From Dipteris shenzhenensis (taxonomy: Eukaryota; Polypodiophyta; Polypodiopsida; Gleicheniales): DNA of 64,000 bases. Position 1 is the first letter of the stretch; each line of letters opens with the position of its first letter. A model generated the notes under the pieces. The model searched no databases, was not told where the DNA came from, and saw only the letters and a list, made by a program, of their open reading frames with translations. The stretch lies in the NCBI GenBank assembly GCA_047967505.1, contig CM106539.1. One strand, given 5' to 3'. Both the position numbers and the translations under genes were made by a program. Below are positions 44,938-56,099 of this stretch, one piece after another.

Positions 44938-45289
44938 TGTTGAGATATCGAGCTCCACTCATGATATGCCAGGGTGACCGTTGTGCATTTATGTCACCGA
45001 CTTGTAGCTGCAGATGCGGTTGGTACACCGCCCATGAATAATAGCTGGATGACAGCTATCTTTATGTCCTCTAGTTAGTGGCTCAGTTAGTATGCCACCT
45101 TAGTTAGCTAAGTTTGGTTTGAGACCCACATATAGGGTTCACCTATTCTTTTGTACTTAGAGTTCTTTTGGCTTTCACAACTAAGAAGAGAAAAACTGTT
45201 TTCAGCCTCCTCTTTTGCGTATATTTCCCCATTGTGTATGTGAGAAAGCTGCAAGCGAGACTCCTTCCTTCTCTCCCACTCTCTCCACA
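44938..45289 (+). repeat. Copia-A copy 3 5' LTR
   Basis: 352 bp, TGTTGAGATATCG...CTCTCCACA, PBS immediately after. It differs from the LTR at 51008-51349 at roughly twenty sites by eye, many of them C/T or G/A, so this element is much older than Copia-D. Confidence 0.88.
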
Positions 45290-45301
45290 TGGTATCAGAG
45301 C
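45290..45301 (+). promoter_or_regulatory. Copia-A copy 3 primer binding site
   Basis: TGGTATCAGAGC directly abutting the LTR. Confidence 0.92.
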
Positions 45302-45812
45302 TCGGGTGGTAAGGAGCTCAAGAAAGCAAACCAAGTTCGTGGTGTCCTAGTAAGAGGATCAGTGTTACTTTCCGTTTTTTTTTAGTTTGGAAAATCTCTG
45401 CAAGTAGCACAGGTAGAAAGTGCAAGAGTGCACTGTCTCAAATTGGGATGCCCTTTGTGATGTGGTGAGAGGGCAGTATATGCTACGGTGACATTATTTT
45501 TTTAATTCGACACCATTTCGGGGCCCGTTTTGGTGGCAGAAGTTTTTCGCAGGCACTCAGGAAAGTGCCTTGTTTTTACTGTGCGACCACTGTTCTACAG
45601 GTTGGTGAAAAGTTATCACAAAAATTACATCATATGCTTGTGGGCAGAGATATTGGAAGTGACAGAATAATTCTTATTGCCTGTTGATGTAGAATCATCA
45701 CTAGGAAGTGGCTGTGTGGTCAAATACCACTCTCCTCAGTTTTGCAGATTTGCCCTTGTGAGGCAGAAGTTGTGTTTTTTTGCAGTGACAGAATATTTTG
45801 CAGTGTTCTGTA
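45302..45812 (+). other. Copia-A copy 3 leader
   Basis: Non-coding; reverse-complement match to 600-1110. Confidence 0.75.
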
Positions 45813-46780
45813 ATGGCGTCTGATGCTCTTTCACAGATTGTCACTGAAAAGCTTGACAAGAACAACTTCCAAGCATGGATGATGAATTTCCTTAAGGGAA
45901 AAGGCCATTGGGAGTTCATTACTGGAGCTGAACAAGAACTAGTTATTCCTAATGTTTACAATCAACAGGAATTGCAGGCATTTAAAGGCTAGCATGAGAG
46001 AGTTAGAAAAGTTATGTACTGGCTGTCTATCAGTATTGCAGATTCTATGATTGTGCATATTCAGGATGCAAGCACACTGAAGGAGGTGTGGAATACTTTG
46101 ATAAAAATGTATAGCATAAATACACAAGCCAGGAAAATGCAACTCAAGCAGGAGTTGCATAATGTGTAGAGAGAAAATATGAGCATCAATGACTACCACA
46201 TGAAGGTGAAGAAGATTGCAGATGCACTTGCTTCTATTGGGTCGCCAGTGGAAGATGATGATTTAGTTTCTATGACCTTGAATGGTCTAGGAAAGTATTA
46301 TGCACAATTCCGGACATCCATTACTGTCCATGAGAATTTTCTTGATTTTGAGGAGTTGATTGCTCTTCTAATTTCTGAAGAGCATAGAAATGGTGGTGCA
46401 TCTTCTTCAAGAGGAACTTCAAAAGAAGCTATCTTCTACTCAAATGCTGGAAGAGGTAGAGGCAGAGGTAGAGCCGGCCAATTTGGCCCCCGTGGTAGAA
46501 ATCAGAATATGTAGCAAATTCAAGAAAACCAGTCCTATGGAGGAAGATGTGGTAACTTTAGAGGCAGGGGGAGCCAAGAGGTCGTGGTGGATGGCAGAGA
46601 GGCCAAAATGCAAATAACAATGTTGAATGCTACTACTGTGGTAAAATGGGTCATATGGTTAAAGACTGCTATAAAAAGCAGAATGATATCATGGCTGGAA
46701 AATTGCAGCAAGGCAATTATGCATCCTCTAGTAGACAGGGTGATGACAGAAATGAGCATTTGTCTATGGTGCAGCACATG
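45813..46780 (+). pseudogene. Copia-A copy 3 gag
   Basis: ATG at 45813 (MASDALSQIVTEKLDKNN). Core segment continues to 46510 with RGRGRAGQFGPRGRNQN; the CCHC knuckle CYYCGKMGHMVKDC is near 46628-46670 in a different frame because of a single-base change near 46570. Stops: after QAFKG (46000, TAG), 46167-46169 (CAG to TAG) and 46513. Confidence 0.82.
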
Positions 46781-47190
46781 ACCAATTCTGTGACAAGTAC
46801 AAAAGAAAGCAATGATGTGTGGTATGTTGACTCAGGTGCATCAAACCACATGACAGGTCATGCAGAATGGATGTAGGATGCAAGGAAAATGGAAAGACCA
46901 GGATTTGTGGAGACTGGTGATGATACTGCACATCCTATTGTGTAGATTGGTAAAATTCCTGTGTGTCTATGCAGGATGTCTATGCAGGATGGAAAAAAGA
47001 AATACCTGTCTCATGTATTTCATATCCCGAATATCACCAAGAACTTGGTTTTTGTTGGTCAAATGGTTGAGCAGGGCTTGTAGGTCAGATTTAATCCTCA
47101 TGGATGCTTTGTTGAGGATATGAAAAATAAAGGTCGCTTGATAGCAAAAGGGAAGAAGAAGGGTAGGATGTTTACGTTGGATGTGGACAT
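46781..47190 (+). pseudogene. Copia-A copy 3 protease
   Basis: DSGASNHMTGHAEWM at 46832-46876, then TAG in place of CAG at 46874-46876. Further CAG-to-TAG stops at 46943-46945 and 47081-47083. A 13-bp tandem duplication (TGTCTATGCAGGA, 46964-46989) shifts the frame. Confidence 0.8.
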
Positions 47191-48040
47191 GCCTGAATTC
47201 ACTGCAGCAATGTTTGCACATGGGACCGGTGTAGTTGCAGATATTGATATCTGGCATAAACGCATTGGTCATGTTAATGTACAATGACTTAAATTAATGC
47301 AGGCCTAAAATATTATTGCAGGATTGCCTAAGTTCAAGGTTGTAGAAATGCATAAGGTATGTGAAGCCTGTCAATTTGGAAAACAGGCAAGGAAACCATT
47401 TCCTAGACAAGTTCAAGAGAGTAAGAGGCCACTGGAATTAATCCACTCTGATGTGTGGACTACTAAAGCTGCATCTATTGAAGGCTGTCATTATTTTGTC
47501 ACTTTTATTGATGACTACAGCAGAAAAGATTAGGTGTATTTTATGAAAAAGAAAAGTGAAGTGTTTGGGCATTTCAAAGCCTTTAAAGCTATGGATGAAA
47601 AAGAAACAGGCCTACAAATAAAATGCCTAAGGTCAGATGGAGGGGGAGAGTACCTCTCAAATGAGTTTGCAAGTTTCCTGCAGGAGCATGGCATAAAGCA
47701 GCAATATTCATGCAATCATACCCCATAGCAAAATGGACTTGCGCAAAGGAAAAACAGACATATTGGAGAGGTATCTTGTGCCATGCTCAACGAAAAAGAC
47801 CTGCCATATTATTATTGGGCTGAAGCACTTGCTACAGCAGTCTACATAACGAACAGGACTCCCACTATAGCAATACATGGCATGATGCCAGAGGAGTGGT
47901 ATACTGGTAGGAAACCAGATATTTCTCATTTGAAAGTTTTTGGTTGCATTGCCTATGTTCATGTGCCAGATGAGTTGAGATCCAAGTTGGATCCAAAAGC
48001 TGAGAAGTGCATCTTTATTGGTTATTCTCTGCAGTAGAAA
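47191..48040 (+). pseudogene. Copia-A copy 3 integrase
   Basis: HHCC: WHKRIGH (47252) and CEACQFGKQ (47362). Core: HSDVWTTKA, FVTFIDDYS, RSDGGGEYLSNEF; the catalytic Glu position in QNGLAQRKNRH is Gln (CAA at 47744-47746; copy 4 has GAA), so this copy would lack activity even without its stops (TAG at 47726-47728 and elsewhere). C-terminal FGCIAYVHVPDELRSKLDPK. Confidence 0.82.
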
Positions 48041-49345
48041 GGGTATAGATGCTATAACCCTTCTACTCATAAGTTTACAGTAAGCAGAGATGTTTTTGAT
48101 GAGATGAGCAGCTGGTATAAACCAGTAAATGTGATTGATTATGTAGATGCACAAAATGGTAATGCTGCACAGAATTCACAACAGTAATCACAAAATATTA
48201 GTGGACCTCTAGTGTGCTCTAGTAGTGGTTCACATACTTTGCCATGGATAGGCAGATTGAGATCAAGAGAATCTCCTCAAAGCAATGCAGATAGTGGTAT
48301 GCAAGTATCACGAAAAGGAAAAGAGAAAGTAGATCAACAAATGGTTGATGTGAACGCAGGTCACTCTTACGTGGATGGTGAATCTAGTGGCTCAGAATAG
48401 AGCCTTGATGATGAGTTGGGTATTCCTTCTATTGTTACACCTGGAGTAAGGAAGACAAGGGATGTTTTGAGAGCACCTGGTAGTGAGCCTATTTTGCACA
48501 GGTCTACCAGAGCTAGGTATCCTGTGGATAGGCTGAAATATGATGGATTTATAACCATTCACTATGCCTATATGATCAAAGTGATACATGAACCAGAACC
48601 CACTTCTTTTGAGCAAGCCATGGGAAAAGAAAAATGGGAGAAAGCCATGGATGAAGAAATGGATGCCTTGGAAGCAAATGCTACATGGGAATTAGTGCCT
48701 TTGCCTAAAGACAAGAATGCAATTGGTTGCAAGTGATTTTATCAGGTGAAGCACAATGCAGATGGTTCTGTGAACAGATACAAGGCAAGATTAGTTGTCA
48801 AGGGGTATGCACAGACATATGGCATTGATTATGAAGAAACATTCAGTTTGGTTGCAAGGATGGCAACTGTAAGAGCAGTCATTGCTATGGCTGCATCAAA
48901 GGAATGATCTTTACATCAGATGGATGTAAAGAATGCTTTCTTGCATGGTGATTTGCAAGAAGAGGTCTATATGGAGTAGCCACCAGATTATGTTCATGAC
49001 GTTCATCTTGAGTTTGTTTGCAGGTTGAAGAAAGCCTTGTATGGCTTGAAGGAAGCACCCAGAGCATGGTCTGACAAGATAGGACAGTATCTTGTCACTA
49101 TTGGCTTTTAGATTTCCAAGGTAGATTTCTCACTTTATGTGAGAAAAACAGAGAAAGCTATTATGCTGCTTGTCATTTATGTTGATGATTTGATCATCAC
49201 AGGTGATAGTGATGAAGATATCCTTCATGTGAAAATGCTATTGAAGCAGAAGTTTGAGATGAAGGATTTGGGAGAGTTGCGTTACTTCTTGGGCATTGAG
49301 GTGATTAGATCCACAAGTGGGATATGGCACCTCACCTCATGGTCA
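48041..49345 (+). pseudogene. Copia-A copy 3 linker and reverse transcriptase, truncated
   Basis: Linker with STRARYPVDRLKYDGF (48505). RT: WELVPLPKDKNAIGCK (48690), [62 protein letters not shown] (49180), RYFLGIEVIRSTSGI, then lost. Stops near 48735, 48906, 48978 and 49110. Confidence 0.82.
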
Positions 49346-50583
49346 AGGTCAATTTTATGGAAGCAACTGATAGTAAGTTTCTCTTTATTTGTGGAACATA
49401 CAACACATTAGATAGTTTCTTAACATCTCCATTTACAGAAACAAATGAAACCATACCTATACCCTCAACAGGGCATTTTGCATTATTTCCAACTGTCACG
49501 GTGATGGGTTCCTATAGAGGCTGCATGGAACAATATAGACCCTTCTTGCAGGTCATGTGATGGGAGGCACCACTATCCAACACCCATGAATCAGTGGTTG
49601 ATGCTTCTTGAACTAAGGAACACTCTTTCTCAATGGCTAGAAATATATCCAACTTTGCTTTTGCTGTGTTAGCTGTCTCTTTCCCCTTGTCTATCTTCTT
49701 TAGGGTACCATTCTTTTCATCTACTTTCTTGACCTGACAATCTGCAATCACATGGCCCTTCTTCTTGCAATAGAAGCATTCTCCCTGAAACTTCTTCTTG
49801 CCGCCCTTCTTCTTTTTGTCACCATTAGTAGAGGACTCACCTTTGGTGGAGGTACCACCTTTGCCTTTTGCAGTGGTAGAGAACGTAGCATCCCCATTGC
49901 TGCCTCCATCTCGAGCTTTAAGCCTCAGTTCCTCCTCCATAAGTAAAGCACAGAACTCCTCAAGTGACAATGGTTGGGGTCTTACGAGAGTGTTAAGCAC
50001 TGTTACTAGTCCATCAAACCTTGGTGGAGATATTCGGAGACATCACCGATCTAGCTCTTTGCTAGTCTTTTGTATCCCAGTACCAGCCATCTGGTCACGT
50101 AGATTTCTGATTCGGGTTATGAACACCTCCATTGTCTCTCCTTCATTAAACTTCTGATTCTCTAGGTTTTGAACTCCTTATCTGATTCCGTGTCTCATAC
50201 TGACTCTTCAATATGTTCCAGGCCACAGTTGCCTTAGATATATGTTGAATCAAGGTCAAAACACTATCAGTAGTACTTGTAACCAAGGCACATAGAGCAT
50301 CTGCATTCCTATGTTTCCAAGCTCGTAGAAGGTCGGCATTAGGAGGTATCATACTCCCCGAATTTGCTGGGTCGGTGGTTTCTTGTGGTTTTGGGTCAGT
50401 CCCCAATATTGTCTCCAGAAGCTCATATGAATCCACAAAAGCAGTAATTTTAAACTTCCACAGAGTGTAGTTTGTTTCAGTGAAGGATGGTGGGCAAATC
50501 CTCAATGCCTGGATTGTTGGTGCAGTAGTAGAGCTGCTAAACTTGAGCCGCTTCCCATTGCCATCACTTCGTATGTTGTTCAA
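49346..50583 (-). pseudogene. Copia-B copy 2: gag and protease, minus strand
   Basis: Gag from 50583 (MNNIRSDGNGKRLKFSSS) with YTLWKFKITAFVDSYELLE and NADALCALVTSTTDSVLTLI. After a frame change near 50150, 50000-49512 has PLSLEEFCALLMEEELRLK, a Lys-rich linker, the CCHC knuckle CFYCKKKGHVIADC, and the protease motif WVLDSGASHHMTCKKG. The protease connector continues to about 49346 (NVLYVPQIKRNLLSVASI), where Copia-A copy 3 begins in opposite orientation. Confidence 0.82.
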
Positions 50584-50626
50584 GCCGTCGCCTCTCTTCT
50601 ATTCTTCAATCCTTAGAGCTACCTGG

Positions 50627-50638
50627 GCTCTGAAACCA
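50627..50638 (-). promoter_or_regulatory. Copia-B copy 2 primer binding site, one base changed
   Basis: Minus strand TGGTTTCAGAGC; one mismatch to the canonical TGGTATCAGAGC seen in Copia-B copy 1. Confidence 0.82.
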
Positions 50639-51007
50639 TGTTAAATTACATGACGTAGCAAAACAGAAACTGAACAAAGAATAGAGAGTACATAGCAAAC
50701 TGGAGATGGAACAAAATTTTCCTTCAATATTGATATAGTACAGATGATGGCTCCGTCCACTCGTGCGCTCCCATAGTGGAGCTTAGATGGCAATCTAGAC
50801 AAATACTAGGTGAAGAGCTACTAGCTGGAAGATCTCTACTGGAAGATCTGATCTGGTACAATGGATTGGGGAGGTCACCTCTTTATAGCTATGAGGGCAA
50901 TAGTTGGATCAACGTAGTCAGTGCAATCGACTAGTCAACCTAGTCGATGAAGTCAACCAATCAACCTAGTCAGTGTAACTGAGTAGTCATCCATGGAATA
51001 TTCCCTA
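50639..51007 (-). repeat. Copia-B copy 2 LTR, outer end cut by Copia-A
   Basis: 369 bp matching the inner part of the 689-bp LTR at 35525-36213. It stops at AATATTCCCTA, where a Copia-A LTR begins. The last five bases, CCCTA (51003-51007), are the Copia-A target duplication. Confidence 0.8.
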
Positions 51008-51872
51008 TGTGAAGAGAGTGGGAGAGAAGGAAGGAGTCTTGCTTGCAGCTTTCTCACATACACAATGGGGGAATATACACAAAGGTGGAGGCTGAAAACA
51101 ATTTTTTTCTTAGTTGTGAAAGCCAAAAGAACTCTAAGTACAAAAGAATAGGTGAACCCTATATGTGGGTAAACTCAGCTAACTAAGGTGGCATACTAAC
51201 TGAGCCACTAACTAGAGTACATAAAGATAGCTATCATCTAGCTATTATTCATGGGTGGTGTACCAACTGCATCTGCAACCAACAAGTCAGTGACATAAAT
51301 GCACAACGATCACCTTGGCATATCACAAGTGGAGCTCGATATCTCAACACTCCCCCTCGAGCTCAATCCCAATTCCTGCATACCAAGCAGGTCTCTAAAC
51401 TTGCGCAGCTTCTTTGCACCCAATGCCTTCGTGAATATGTTAGCTACCTGATCCTTTGTGTTGACATAAACTAGATCAATAAAACCTACTAGAACCTTCT
51501 CCCGCACATAGTGATAATGCACATCAATGTGCTTTGTTCCAGCATGATAGATTGGGTTATTTCCCAAGTGTATACTGCTCATGTTGTCACAATAAATGAC
51601 AATTGGCCCAACTGCATATCATAAAGTAGCTTATGCAACCAAGCTACCTCACATGCAACCATTGCTGCACCCTTGTACTCAGCCTCTGTGCTCGACAAGG
51701 CAACTGTAGGCTATTTCTTGCTACTCCAAGTGACTGCAGCACTCCCAAAAGAGAACATATATCCACTCGTAGATCATTTATCAGAAATACTACCAGCCCA
51801 ATCAGCATCAGTGTATCCATGCAATTGTATCTGAACCCCAGTATCAAACTTCACATACCTCAGTATGCAAGA
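51008..51872 (-). mobile_element. Detached Copia-A 3' end: 3' LTR, polypurine tract, RNase H
   Basis: LTR at 51008-51349 (342 bp), polypurine tract (plus CTCCCCCTCGAGCTCAA, 51350-51366), then RNase H on the minus strand: YYDNMSSIHLGN-like, HAGTKHIDVHYHYVREKV, VANIFTKALGAKKL (51582-51366), and GYTDADWAGS near 51820. Homology ends at CAGTATG (51872), equivalent to 30665 in copy 4. About 265 bp between this and the copy 3 breakpoint are missing. Confidence 0.85.
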
Positions 51873-53300
51873 CAGAAGCAAAAATTCTGGATAGTGCTGG
51901 CAATCTTGTTGGCATAGGAGTAAGGAGGAACAACCTATATGAGCTAAGTGCTCTTACAGCCACCACTGGAGTGGGCACAAGCAGACTTTGGCACGAAACA
52001 TTCGGCCACATCGGATTTGTAGTGCTGAAGGAGATGCAGAAGCAAGGTATGGTTGCTCACTTACCTGCAGTAGCAGAAATCCTAGAACCGTGTGAAGCTT
52101 GCATGATGGGCAAGAAATAGAGAAAGGCATTCCCACAAGAAAGCAAGAATAGAGCAAACGCTCCTCTAGAGTTGGTGCATGTTGACTTGTGCTGTAAGAT
52201 GCCTACACAAGCCTTGGGGGGATCTTCCTATTCTTAAAAGAATGGCTACAGCTTGTTGAAAATGAAACAGGGAGAAAAGTGAAGAAAATCAGATCGGATG
52301 GTGGTGGTGAGTTTCTTTCTACAGAGTTTGGAGATTTTTGCAGGAGCAAAGGGATCAAGCGACAAACGACGACAACACATACGCCTCAGCAAAATTCAGT
52401 TGTTGAACACTGAATGCAGACCATCGTGGAGATGGGGAGGTGTATGTTGACAGGTGCTGGACTGCCAAACCACTTTTGGGTTGAGGCTGTCAATCCTATG
52501 GTTTACATCCTTCATCGTAGCTATACAAAGGCAGCCAAAGGTAAAACACCACATGAGGCTTACAGCAGCGATAAGAAGCCATCTGTCTCCCATTTCAAAA
52601 CATTTGGGTGTAAATGCTATGCGCATGTACCAGACCTTTGGAGAGAAACAACCTACAACCAAAAAGCATCAAATGTATCTTCTTAGGCTATTGTGATGAG
52701 AAGAAAGCCTATAAGTTATATGACTAAGAGGCAAAAAAGATCATAGCGATGTGCCGCGATGTGGTGTTCAAGGAGCAACCACATGCAGTGTGGAGGCAGA
52801 GGAGAGCTCCTCCCCTTTATCATCAAGCGAAGAGGTAATTCACTATGGACCTGTCCCAAGAGCTATAAAGGAGGAGGAAATATTAGATGATGAAGGTATA
52901 AGTCACCAACCTATTATCACACCACCAGAAAAGCCATTGCCATGATGGGTAACGTAGCTCTACGACCATGATAACTAGATGCCTATGTCTGTTGAGCAGC
53001 ATGCAGATGGACCAAGGCGGCCTTAGAGAATTGAGGAGCAAAGGAGGGCTTCTACTCATGTAGTCAATAGGGCCTTAATGGTGGCTGAGATTCTTGCAGA
53101 AGTTAAGGAGCCTGCGAGTTTGGAGGAAGCACTTGCAGACTCTGCGATTGGAAAAATGCTATGCAAGTAGAATATGGCAGCGTCATGAAGAATGAAACTT
53201 GGGAGCTGGTAGATCAACCACCTAATAGAAGGGTTATTGGCACCAAGTGGGTTTGGAAGGTAAAGTACAAGGCCGATGGGACTTTGGAAAAGTACAAAGC
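51873..53300 (+). pseudogene. Copia-B-type integrase and linker, plus strand
   Basis: Starts inside the protease-integrase connector (KTEAKILDSAGNLVGIG), then LWHETFGHIG and CEACMMGKK (HHCC, near 51990-52120), HVDLCCKMPTQALGG (first Asp). About 90 bp of the core is missing (52230). RSDGGGEFLSTEF and QNSVVEH follow (second Asp and Glu; a stop replaces the next codon), then MLTGAGLPNHFWVEAVN and FGCKCYAHVPD. A broken linker leads to RT. Probably the rest of Copia-B copy 2. Confidence 0.75.
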
Positions 53301-54335
53301 CAGATTGGTTGCACACGGATTTTTGTAGATTGAAGGCTTTGATTTTTAGGAATCTTTCACTCCGACTGCCAAAATGATCACTATTCGCATAGTACTATCG
53401 GTGGCTACTCATAAAAAGTGGCCAGTTTATCAAATGGATGTTAAATCAGCATTCTTGAATGGTGACCTCAAGGAGGATGTGTACGTGGCTCAGCCACCTG
53501 GGTTTGAGGCCCCCCATTCTGACAACAAGGTATGTAAGCTAAAGAAGGCTCTGCACGGGCTGAAACAGGCCCCAAGAACATGGTACCAATGGATAGACAA
53601 ATTCTTTCATAAATTAAACTTCAAAAGATGTGCCTCAGATGCTAACTTGTATGTGTACAGGAAAGGTGGAAAATCTGCTATTATTGTTTCATATGTGGAT
53701 GATCTCCTTATTACACGTGACTATGAAGACATGATCCAGCAAACTAGAAAGGCATTGAGCATAGAGTTTGAGATGATAGACTTAGGCTTGATGCACTATT
53801 GGTTGGGGATTGAAGTCTAGCAAAAGCCAGGCAAGATCTTCAGCTCTCAGCTGAAATCTCTCAGCTGAAATATGCAAGGGAGATCTTGAAGGTATTTGGT
53901 ATGTCCGAGTGCAAGGAGATAGCTACACCTATGGAGGTAATGCGAGGCTGTCTATGGAGGATGCCTCACCACTAGCAGACATTGGGAGGTACAGGAAGTT
54001 GGTCGGCAATCTCATCTATCTATGCAACACCAGACCAGACATCAGTTTTGCTGTTGGCATTTTTAGCAGGCTCTCCAATAAGCCCCGGAGAATCATTGGA
54101 ATGCAGGGATGCGGGTGCTCAGGTATGTGAAGGGCACTCTTGATTATGGCATCACCTATGGTACGGGCACTTCCTTGGCTACTGGTCATTGTGACTCAGA
54201 TTGGGCTAGAGATGTTGATTCCAGGAAATCAGTTTCTGGATATTGTTTTTCTTTAGGTTCAAGTATCTTCTCTTGGATCAGTAAGAAACAACCAACAGTG
54301 GCATTATCTTCTACCGAGGCATCAAGAAGAACACC
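53301..54335 (+). pseudogene. Copia-B-type reverse transcriptase and RNase H, 3'-truncated
   Basis: RT: KYKARLVAHGF (with a stop after), QMDVKSAFLNGDLKEDVYV, KALHGLKQAPRTWYQ, YVDDLLITRD (53695), MHYWLGIEV then TAG. A 14-bp tandem duplication (CTCTCAGCTGAAAT, 53844-53871) shifts the frame. Then GDSYTYGGNARLSM, NTRPDISFAVGIFSRLSNKP, and RNase H SDWARDVDSRKSVSGYCFSL and TVALSSTEAS. The remainder of RNase H, polypurine tract and 3' LTR are absent. Confidence 0.8.
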
Positions 54336-54397
54336 TACTTGTAGTATCAGAAATCCACCCAGAACCACAGGGTCTAGCTGAACTAGTTTATGAAAGG

Positions 54398-55051
54398 ATG
54401 CCCTTTGGACTTTGCAATAGTCCACACATGTATAAGAGAATGGTCACTAGGGGTACTACAGTGGACACCACTGATCGTACTGAGGACAATGATGGTACTG
54501 CAGTAAACATTGAGGATCGTCCAGTGGCCGACATGGAGGACATTGGTCAAAATGATGCTGACAATACTATAGGATACAATGAAGGATCTACTGTAGACGA
54601 GGCTGGTACTGCACAACCCACCAATGGTACTCCAGAGTACAATCATGGTATTACGGTGTACAACCATGGTACTACGGTGTACAACCATGGTATTGCTGAG
54701 TGCAATGATGGTCATACAGAAGACAATAACACTAATGAAGACGAGACTGATGGTGATAGTGATTTAGAAGAAAGTGACATAGACATTGCTGAACTTGAGG
54801 AGAATCACCACCAACAGCTTGAGGTCTTGGGGGGACCTAGGGTGCATACCGGATACAGAGGTGAGGACATGGCCGATCTCACTTTGCTTAACCTTTTCTT
54901 ATCAGAAGCCGACCACCCCTCAATTCAAGACCTTCCGGAAACCACTTATGAGGTGGAAGGCTTACCTTACCGAGGCATGCTGAAACAGTCACCGAGGCAT
55001 CGAAGGCATACAACATCTGCAACATCTATTGATTCTACAAATCAAAACTAA
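54398..55051 (+). CDS. Chimeric open frame: gypsy RT scrap plus acidic repeat protein
   Basis: 217 residues. The first 14, MPFGLCNSPHMYKRMV, match the conserved RT block of Ty3/gypsy (MPFGLxNSPxxF), directly after truncated Copia-B RNase H. What follows is acidic (Asp/Glu/Thr-rich) and includes a seven-residue repeat (YNHGTTV, about 54630-54700; 21-bp unit with TGTACAACCATGGT). I recognise no further domain. It may be a mosaic of element scraps that happens to be open, rather than an expressed gene. Confidence 0.35.
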   Translation: MPFGLCNSPHMYKRMVTRGTTVDTTDRTEDNDGTAVNIEDRPVADMEDIGQNDADNTIGYNEGSTVDEAGTAQPTNGTPEYNHGITVYNHGTTVYNHGIAECNDGHTEDNNTNEDETDGDSDLEESDIDIAELEENHHQQLEVLGGPRVHTGYRGEDMADLTLLNLFLSEADHPSIQDLPETTYEVEGLPYRGMLKQSPRHRRHTTSATSIDSTNQN

Positions 55052-56099
55052 AAAATTGATCAAAATAGCAAATCAATTGGAATGGTCCACATTGCCCATA
55101 TTGTTGGAATACTAAGCCAATACCCCACATGTGAGCTCCCAAATGAGGACCAAGCGGCTTGACATCTATACGGGGATGGCATTGAGAGAAGTTGTGTGGG
55201 TAAAGAAGAGGACTACCACAAGGGCTAAGCAGAGAACTGCCATGTGGACAACAACAATACATCCTTCTTAGGGTTATTTGAGGGAAGCCAGTAACGACAC
55301 CCATGTCAGCATCCAAGACTGACCATATGCTGAAATTAGGGCATGCAAAAATGTAGACATGTGGGCTCCTATGCAGGCTAGCATAGATCCTTGGCAATGT
55401 CCCTAGTTTATGGAATATCTATGGGCTCATCCAGGGCTCAAAAGAAGCAAGAGAGTACCCCACCAAGAATTTGATGGCCTAGGACTGCTTGCAATTGAAA
55501 GATCCACATAATACTAGCTGGCTAGCCACACATAGTAGGGACGAGGTTGGGCCAATCTAAGCTTGATATGTTCCTAGCAAATCTGCTGCACATTTCACAG
55601 GAAACCTCTCAAGCTATGGCACATATGATTATCCTCCAAGCCATTCTCTACAACGTATGTTTTTCTTTATGGCAACTCATGTAGTGTACATTTTTCAATT
55701 TATTTGTAGTTTTAGTTGCAAAGCCCATATCCCTAGAAAGATATAGGTGCAACATGTTATATTTTTCTTTGATGCACCATTTTACTCCTTCTTGGGATAC
55801 AAATCGACTTGCCCCTAGGCGTATTTCACAATTAGGTGCACCAATGCACTTGGCCTTTAGATCTGTCTAGTTAATGCCATTCACCCTCTTGAAGACCTTG
55901 TAATTACAACCTTTTCACCATATACAAAAGCACAACAAAAGAAATACTAGTCCTCTTGATAATGTCAATGGACCCTTATGAGGTCCTACTATCTTGACTA
56001 GAGCATAAGATTCCTCCCTCTTCAGGCATCAATGTCCTCGATGAAATCTCAAAATGCTCTCCACATCCGGTGCACGGGCTCCCAAATCTGCAACCAACA
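55052..56099. other. No recognisable gene
   Basis: A minus-strand frame at 55397-55035 has no domain that I know. The rest is AT-rich, perhaps further decayed element sequence. Confidence 0.4.

Larger units (their letters stand above)
44938..49345 (+). mobile_element. Copia-A copy 3, plus strand, 5' portion up to RT
   Basis: 5' LTR, PBS, leader, gag, protease, integrase and most of RT in the right order. Homology ends after CACAAGTGGGATA at about 49325 (compare 30949 in copy 4), where Copia-B sequence in opposite orientation follows. Its missing RNase H and 3' LTR are probably the inverted piece at 51008-51872. Confidence 0.88.

Noticed and set aside
1111-50638. tRNA-Met gene fragments
   Set aside because: TGGTATCAGAGC occurs only at LTR borders as primer binding sites; no cloverleaf surrounds it.
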